A program made the position numbers and the translations under genes. From contig QHBQ01000451.1 in NCBI GenBank assembly GCA_003243865.1, positions 1 through 16,524 of the forward strand: a stretch of DNA of 16,524 nucleotides. Reading direction: 5' to 3'. Shown here piece after piece: positions 13,964 to 16,524 of this stretch. Within the stretch, counting starts at the first letter, position 1, and each line of letters starts with the position of its first letter. The notes beneath the pieces were generated by a model. That model saw only the letters and a list, made by a program, of their open reading frames with translations. It was not told the DNA's origin and did no database searches. The stretch comes from Candidatus Chloroheliales bacterium. GTDB lineage: Bacteria > Chloroflexota > Chloroflexia > QHBQ01.

Positions 13964-15253
13964 TTGAGTACCAACCCTGATGATAACGGCAAAAAGCCGC
14001 CGCGCGGTGGCATTGCTGGCTACCTCACTCGCTATCGAGTCTGGATCGGCCTGATCATCAGCCTTATCCTTATCTATCTGACCTTTCGACAGCAGCCGCT
14101 CGATAAGATCGGCGCAGCGCTCGGCCAGGTGAACTACTACTGGGTGATCCCGGCATTGGCTTTGTACTTTGTGGGGGTCTGGGTGCGGGCCTTGCGCTGG
14201 CACTTCCTGCTTGCCCCTATCCTGCCCGCCACTGAGCGTGCCCATACCTCGGCCAACCGCCTGTTTGGGCCAATGGCGATTGGCTATGCGGTCAACGACC
14301 TGGTGCCGCTGCGCACCGGTGATGTGGTGCGTGCCTACGCTCTGAGTAGACAGGAAGGTATCCGCACCTCCTCCGCGCTGGCTACGGTAGTGGTCGAGCG
14401 TATTTTCGATGGGTTGACGATGCTGTTGTTCATCGTCATCTGCGCGCTGTTCGTCAGCCTGGGCGACCTGCGCAACTACCTCATCATCGGCACGGTCATC
14501 TTCGTTGCCGCATTTGTCCTATTCGTCTACGTCGCGGCCTCACCTAAGGTGGCCGAACGTTTGTTGAGCATCGCCCTCAGCATCCTGCCGCTTGGTCGGC
14601 TGCGTGGGCGGGTAGATGGTATCGCCCGTAGCTTCCTGCACGGCCTATCGGTGTTGAGTGACGCTCGCAGTGTGCTAGCCGTGCTGCTCACCTCGCTGAT
14701 CGCCTGGCTACTGGAAGCGACCATGTACTTTCTGATTGCCCAGGGCTTTTCCTCGATTCTGCAGCAGCAAGGTATTGCCGAGCCGCCATTGTATGCCTTC
14801 CTGCTTACCTGTGCGGTTGCCAACCTGGTGACGATCATCCCCTCGACCCCTGGTTATATTGGCCCGTTCGATTATGCGATCAAGTTGGTATTGAGTGCAC
14901 CCGCGCCGTTGTTCGCTTTGCCGCTTAATTGGGTGTTGAGCTACACCGTGGTGCTGCATGCCGCGCTCTACTTCCCGATTACCTTCGTTGGCCTGTTCTT
15001 CCTCTGGCGGGCGGGCATCTCCTGGGGCGATATCAGCAGCGGCAAGACCAAGCTGCCCGCTAGCGCCGACACCCCCGCCGACATCGAGGAGACTGTCGCC
15101 GAGGAGGAGGAGAAATTCGACGCCCCGCCAACCGGAAATGCGGCGGGGGATAGTAAAGATAGCACCGCTGACGAGGAGAAGTCAGACGACCGCGAGAAGC
15201 CCGGTGACCGCGAGAAGCCCGGTGACCAGCAGATAACCCCCGAAGGGGCGTAG
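13964..15253 (+). CDS. YbhN / AglD / MprF-type flippase-like membrane protein
   Basis: 429 residues from TTG 13964, with AAGGAG 5 nt upstream; the longer frame from 13859 contains the promoter and is rejected. It has about eight hydrophobic helices between residues 24 and 345. Family marks are NDLVPLRTGDVVRAYALSRQEG ... ATVVVERIFDGL and the later PSTPGYIGPFDYA, as in the lysylphosphatidylglycerol-synthase transmembrane (UPF0104) family. MprF members with this module flip aminoacyl lipids; the stand-alone members are thought to move lipid-linked substrates, but this one has no synthase domain. The last 75 residues are a cytoplasmic, highly charged tail with an acidic run (EETVAEEEEKFD) and a tandem DREKPG repeat. 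Substrate unknown. Monocistronic as far as seen. Confidence 0.85.
   Translation: MSTNPDDNGKKPPRGGIAGYLTRYRVWIGLIISLILIYLTFRQQPLDKIGAALGQVNYYWVIPALALYFVGVWVRALRWHFLLAPILPATERAHTSANRLFGPMAIGYAVNDLVPLRTGDVVRAYALSRQEGIRTSSALATVVVERIFDGLTMLLFIVICALFVSLGDLRNYLIIGTVIFVAAFVLFVYVAASPKVAERLLSIALSILPLGRLRGRVDGIARSFLHGLSVLSDARSVLAVLLTSLIAWLLEATMYFLIAQGFSSILQQQGIAEPPLYAFLLTCAVANLVTIIPSTPGYIGPFDYAIKLVLSAPAPLFALPLNWVLSYTVVLHAALYFPITFVGLFFLWRAGISWGDISSGKTKLPASADTPADIEETVAEEEEKFDAPPTGNAAGDSKDSTADEEKSDDREKPGDREKPGDQQITPEGA
15188..15223 (+). repeat. Two exact 18-bp tandem repeats in the flippase-like gene
   Basis: GACCGCGAGAAGCCCGGT occurs twice in a row (15188-15205, 15206-15223) and encodes DREKPG twice. The unit is a multiple of three, so the copy number can vary without shifting the frame. 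Confidence 0.9.
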
Positions 15254-15383
15254 GGCAGGTTCAGCCAACGGATTGTAAAAACGAATAAACGGATAAAGCA
15301 GATAAGCAGAGCGCAAAAAGCCCCTCCCCAGCGGGACTAACTCTTCCCCGAATGCTGGTTCAAGCTTGGCTAGTGGTGGGAAG

Positions 15384-15561
15384 GTTCTGGGGGTTGGGGG
15401 CGTAGCCCCGTTGCTGAGGTGTACTGATGCTTAGTTTGTGGCGAGAATGGTGGAGCAACAAATGACTACTCTCACCAACTGTGGGTTTCGGCTCCAGCCG
15501 GAATGACTGCGTGCGGGATGGTCGCTGGTCAGCACGGGGCTGCGCCCCCAACCCCCAGAAC
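15384..15561. mobile_element. 178-bp foldback (MITE-like) element
   Basis: Arms of about 33 bp, 15384-15416 (GTTCTGGGGGTTGGGGGC ...) and 15530-15561, are inverted copies with only about two differences, around a 113-nt core. The core has no credible gene. No target-site duplication is evident. The rest of the 15254-15617 gap holds no gene; a run of A-rich short motifs (15278-15315) was seen without assigned function. The outer G/C-rich arms could also block transcription. Confidence 0.65.
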
Positions 15562-15617
15562 TCATCAGCCCGCTTACAATCTTGCGCTAAAACAACTATT
15601 CGAGGTTAACTGCATAT

Positions 15618-16524
15618 ATGACAGAAGCAAGCACAAAATCGAAGAAGGGAAAGCAAGCCCAGCTTGAGGCGATTGCCGCGCGGGTATCGGCCTGCACCCT
15701 CTGCCCATTGTGGAAGTCGCGCACCAACGCGGTGCCGGGCAGCGGCGACCCCCACGCCGAGATGGTGATTATTGGCGAGGGGCCGGGCTGGCATGAGGAT
15801 CGGCAGGGCCTGCCGTTCGTCGGGCCTAGCGGGCAACTACTCGACAAGCTGCTGGGCAGCATCGGCATCAAGCGCGAGCAGGTGTTCATCACCAATGTGG
15901 TCAAGTGCCGCCCACCTAATAACCGTGATCCGATGCCCAACGAGATTGAGACCTGCAATCCCTACCTCACGGCCCAGCTTGACATCATCCAGCCGCGTAT
16001 CGTCATCACCCTGGGCCGCCACTCAATGAACCTGTTCCTGCCTGACGCCAAAATCACCCAGGTACACGGTCAACCTCATCGCGACAAGCAAACCGGCCTC
16101 ACCGTCGTGCCGATGTTTCACCCCGCCGCCGCCCTGCGCCAGCCCGCCTGGATGGACGCGCTCACCGCCGACTTCAAGAAGCTACCCGCGCTGCTTGAGG
16201 GCCTCAGCGACGAGCCACCGCCCAAACCAGCCCTGCTACCAGACGATGCGCCCGCCACTGCCGCCGTGGTCGAGGCACTGGATGATGCCGGTGTAGAGGC
16301 GCAGTTCGTTGCGCCCAGCGGTGGGCAGTCAGAGAAGCCCAAACCACGCCGCCGCGCAACTGCCGAGACTGGCCCGGCGACCAACGCCGCCGTGCCTACC
16401 GCAAAGCCGAAGCGGGGCCATGCCCTACCTGCCACTGCTGATGAGGAAACGCCCGAAGCGGCCTGGGAGGAACTTACCGGCGCAGTTGAAGAACGCCTTA
16501 CCTCAGAGAAGCCGCCCGGTCGCC
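15618..16524 (+). CDS. udg: Family 4 (Fe-S) uracil-DNA glycosylase, long C-terminal extension, partial
   Basis: 302 codons are present and the frame is still open at the window edge. It removes uracil from DNA in base excision repair. The [4Fe-4S] cysteines C26-x2-C29, C97 and C113 have family 4 spacing. Catalytic motif GEGPGWHEDRQGLPFVGPSG (53-72), NVVKCRPP (93-100) and HPAAAL (168-173) are intact. A normal family 4 enzyme ends near residue 190-200, but here an Ala/Pro/Glu/Lys-rich, apparently disordered extension of at least 105 residues follows (for example KPKPRRRAT). ATG start with only a weak GAGG 12-13 nt upstream; no better start exists and a polar 10-residue N-terminus precedes the fold. 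No strong promoter seen; the foldback element lies just upstream. Confidence 0.93.
   Translation, partial: MTEASTKSKKGKQAQLEAIAARVSACTLCPLWKSRTNAVPGSGDPHAEMVIIGEGPGWHEDRQGLPFVGPSGQLLDKLLGSIGIKREQVFITNVVKCRPPNNRDPMPNEIETCNPYLTAQLDIIQPRIVITLGRHSMNLFLPDAKITQVHGQPHRDKQTGLTVVPMFHPAAALRQPAWMDALTADFKKLPALLEGLSDEPPPKPALLPDDAPATAAVVEALDDAGVEAQFVAPSGGQSEKPKPRRRATAETGPATNAAVPTAKPKRGHALPATADEETPEAAWEELTGAVEERLTSEKPPGR

Overview
The window looks like a chromosomal segment of a GC-rich bacterium, most likely a member of the Chloroflexota. The main support is a 309-residue LDH-like malate dehydrogenase that resembles, from memory, the Chloroflexus enzyme. The mix of TPR proteins, a STAND ATPase, a class II deacetylase and dispersed GGGCGCA-type hairpins fits that phylum. 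This placement is inference; no database search was possible. Promoters are unusually legible: most genes have a TTGACA-like -35, a 17-bp spacer and an extended -10 of the form TGnTATAAT. Several genes start at TTG or GTG behind a good Shine-Dalgarno (SD) sequence.

Layout. Positions 1-120 hold the tail of an unidentified gene and an intrinsic terminator. A minus-strand block (133-3823) contains a zinc-ribbon/TPR protein, two tandem 35-residue peptides ending in NPPPTWW behind a strong promoter with an operator-like palindrome, a protein with two ribbon-helix-helix-like repeats flanked by direct repeats, and a surface protein with a lamin-tail-like domain and a VPQTG anchor. A plus-strand block (4066-11229) contains an OsmC-family protein; a compact four-gene operon (histidine kinase, NarL-type regulator, degenerate ATP-grasp homologue, intact RimK-like ATP-grasp ligase); and a STAND/TPR ATPase with its own promoter. 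A second minus-strand block (11248-13812) has a small charged protein, malate dehydrogenase and a class II histone-deacetylase-like amidohydrolase whose mRNA is predicted to be leaderless. The last plus-strand block has a YbhN/AglD-type membrane protein, a 178-bp foldback element and the first 302 codons of a family 4 uracil-DNA glycosylase.

How the parts may work together. MDH, OsmC, UDG and the deacetylase are ordinary housekeeping or metabolic genes. Two stretches look less ordinary. The first is the peptide pair next to a TPR protein, which resembles in outline a secreted pheromone with a TPR receptor, although the TPR protein carries a zinc ribbon and not a helix-turn-helix. The second is the two-component system co-transcribed with a catalytic/degenerate ATP-grasp pair, which suggests a regulated peptide- or amine-ligating function with no precursor visible in the operon. 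Both readings are hypotheses. No rRNA, tRNA, CRISPR array, transposase or phage gene was recognised.
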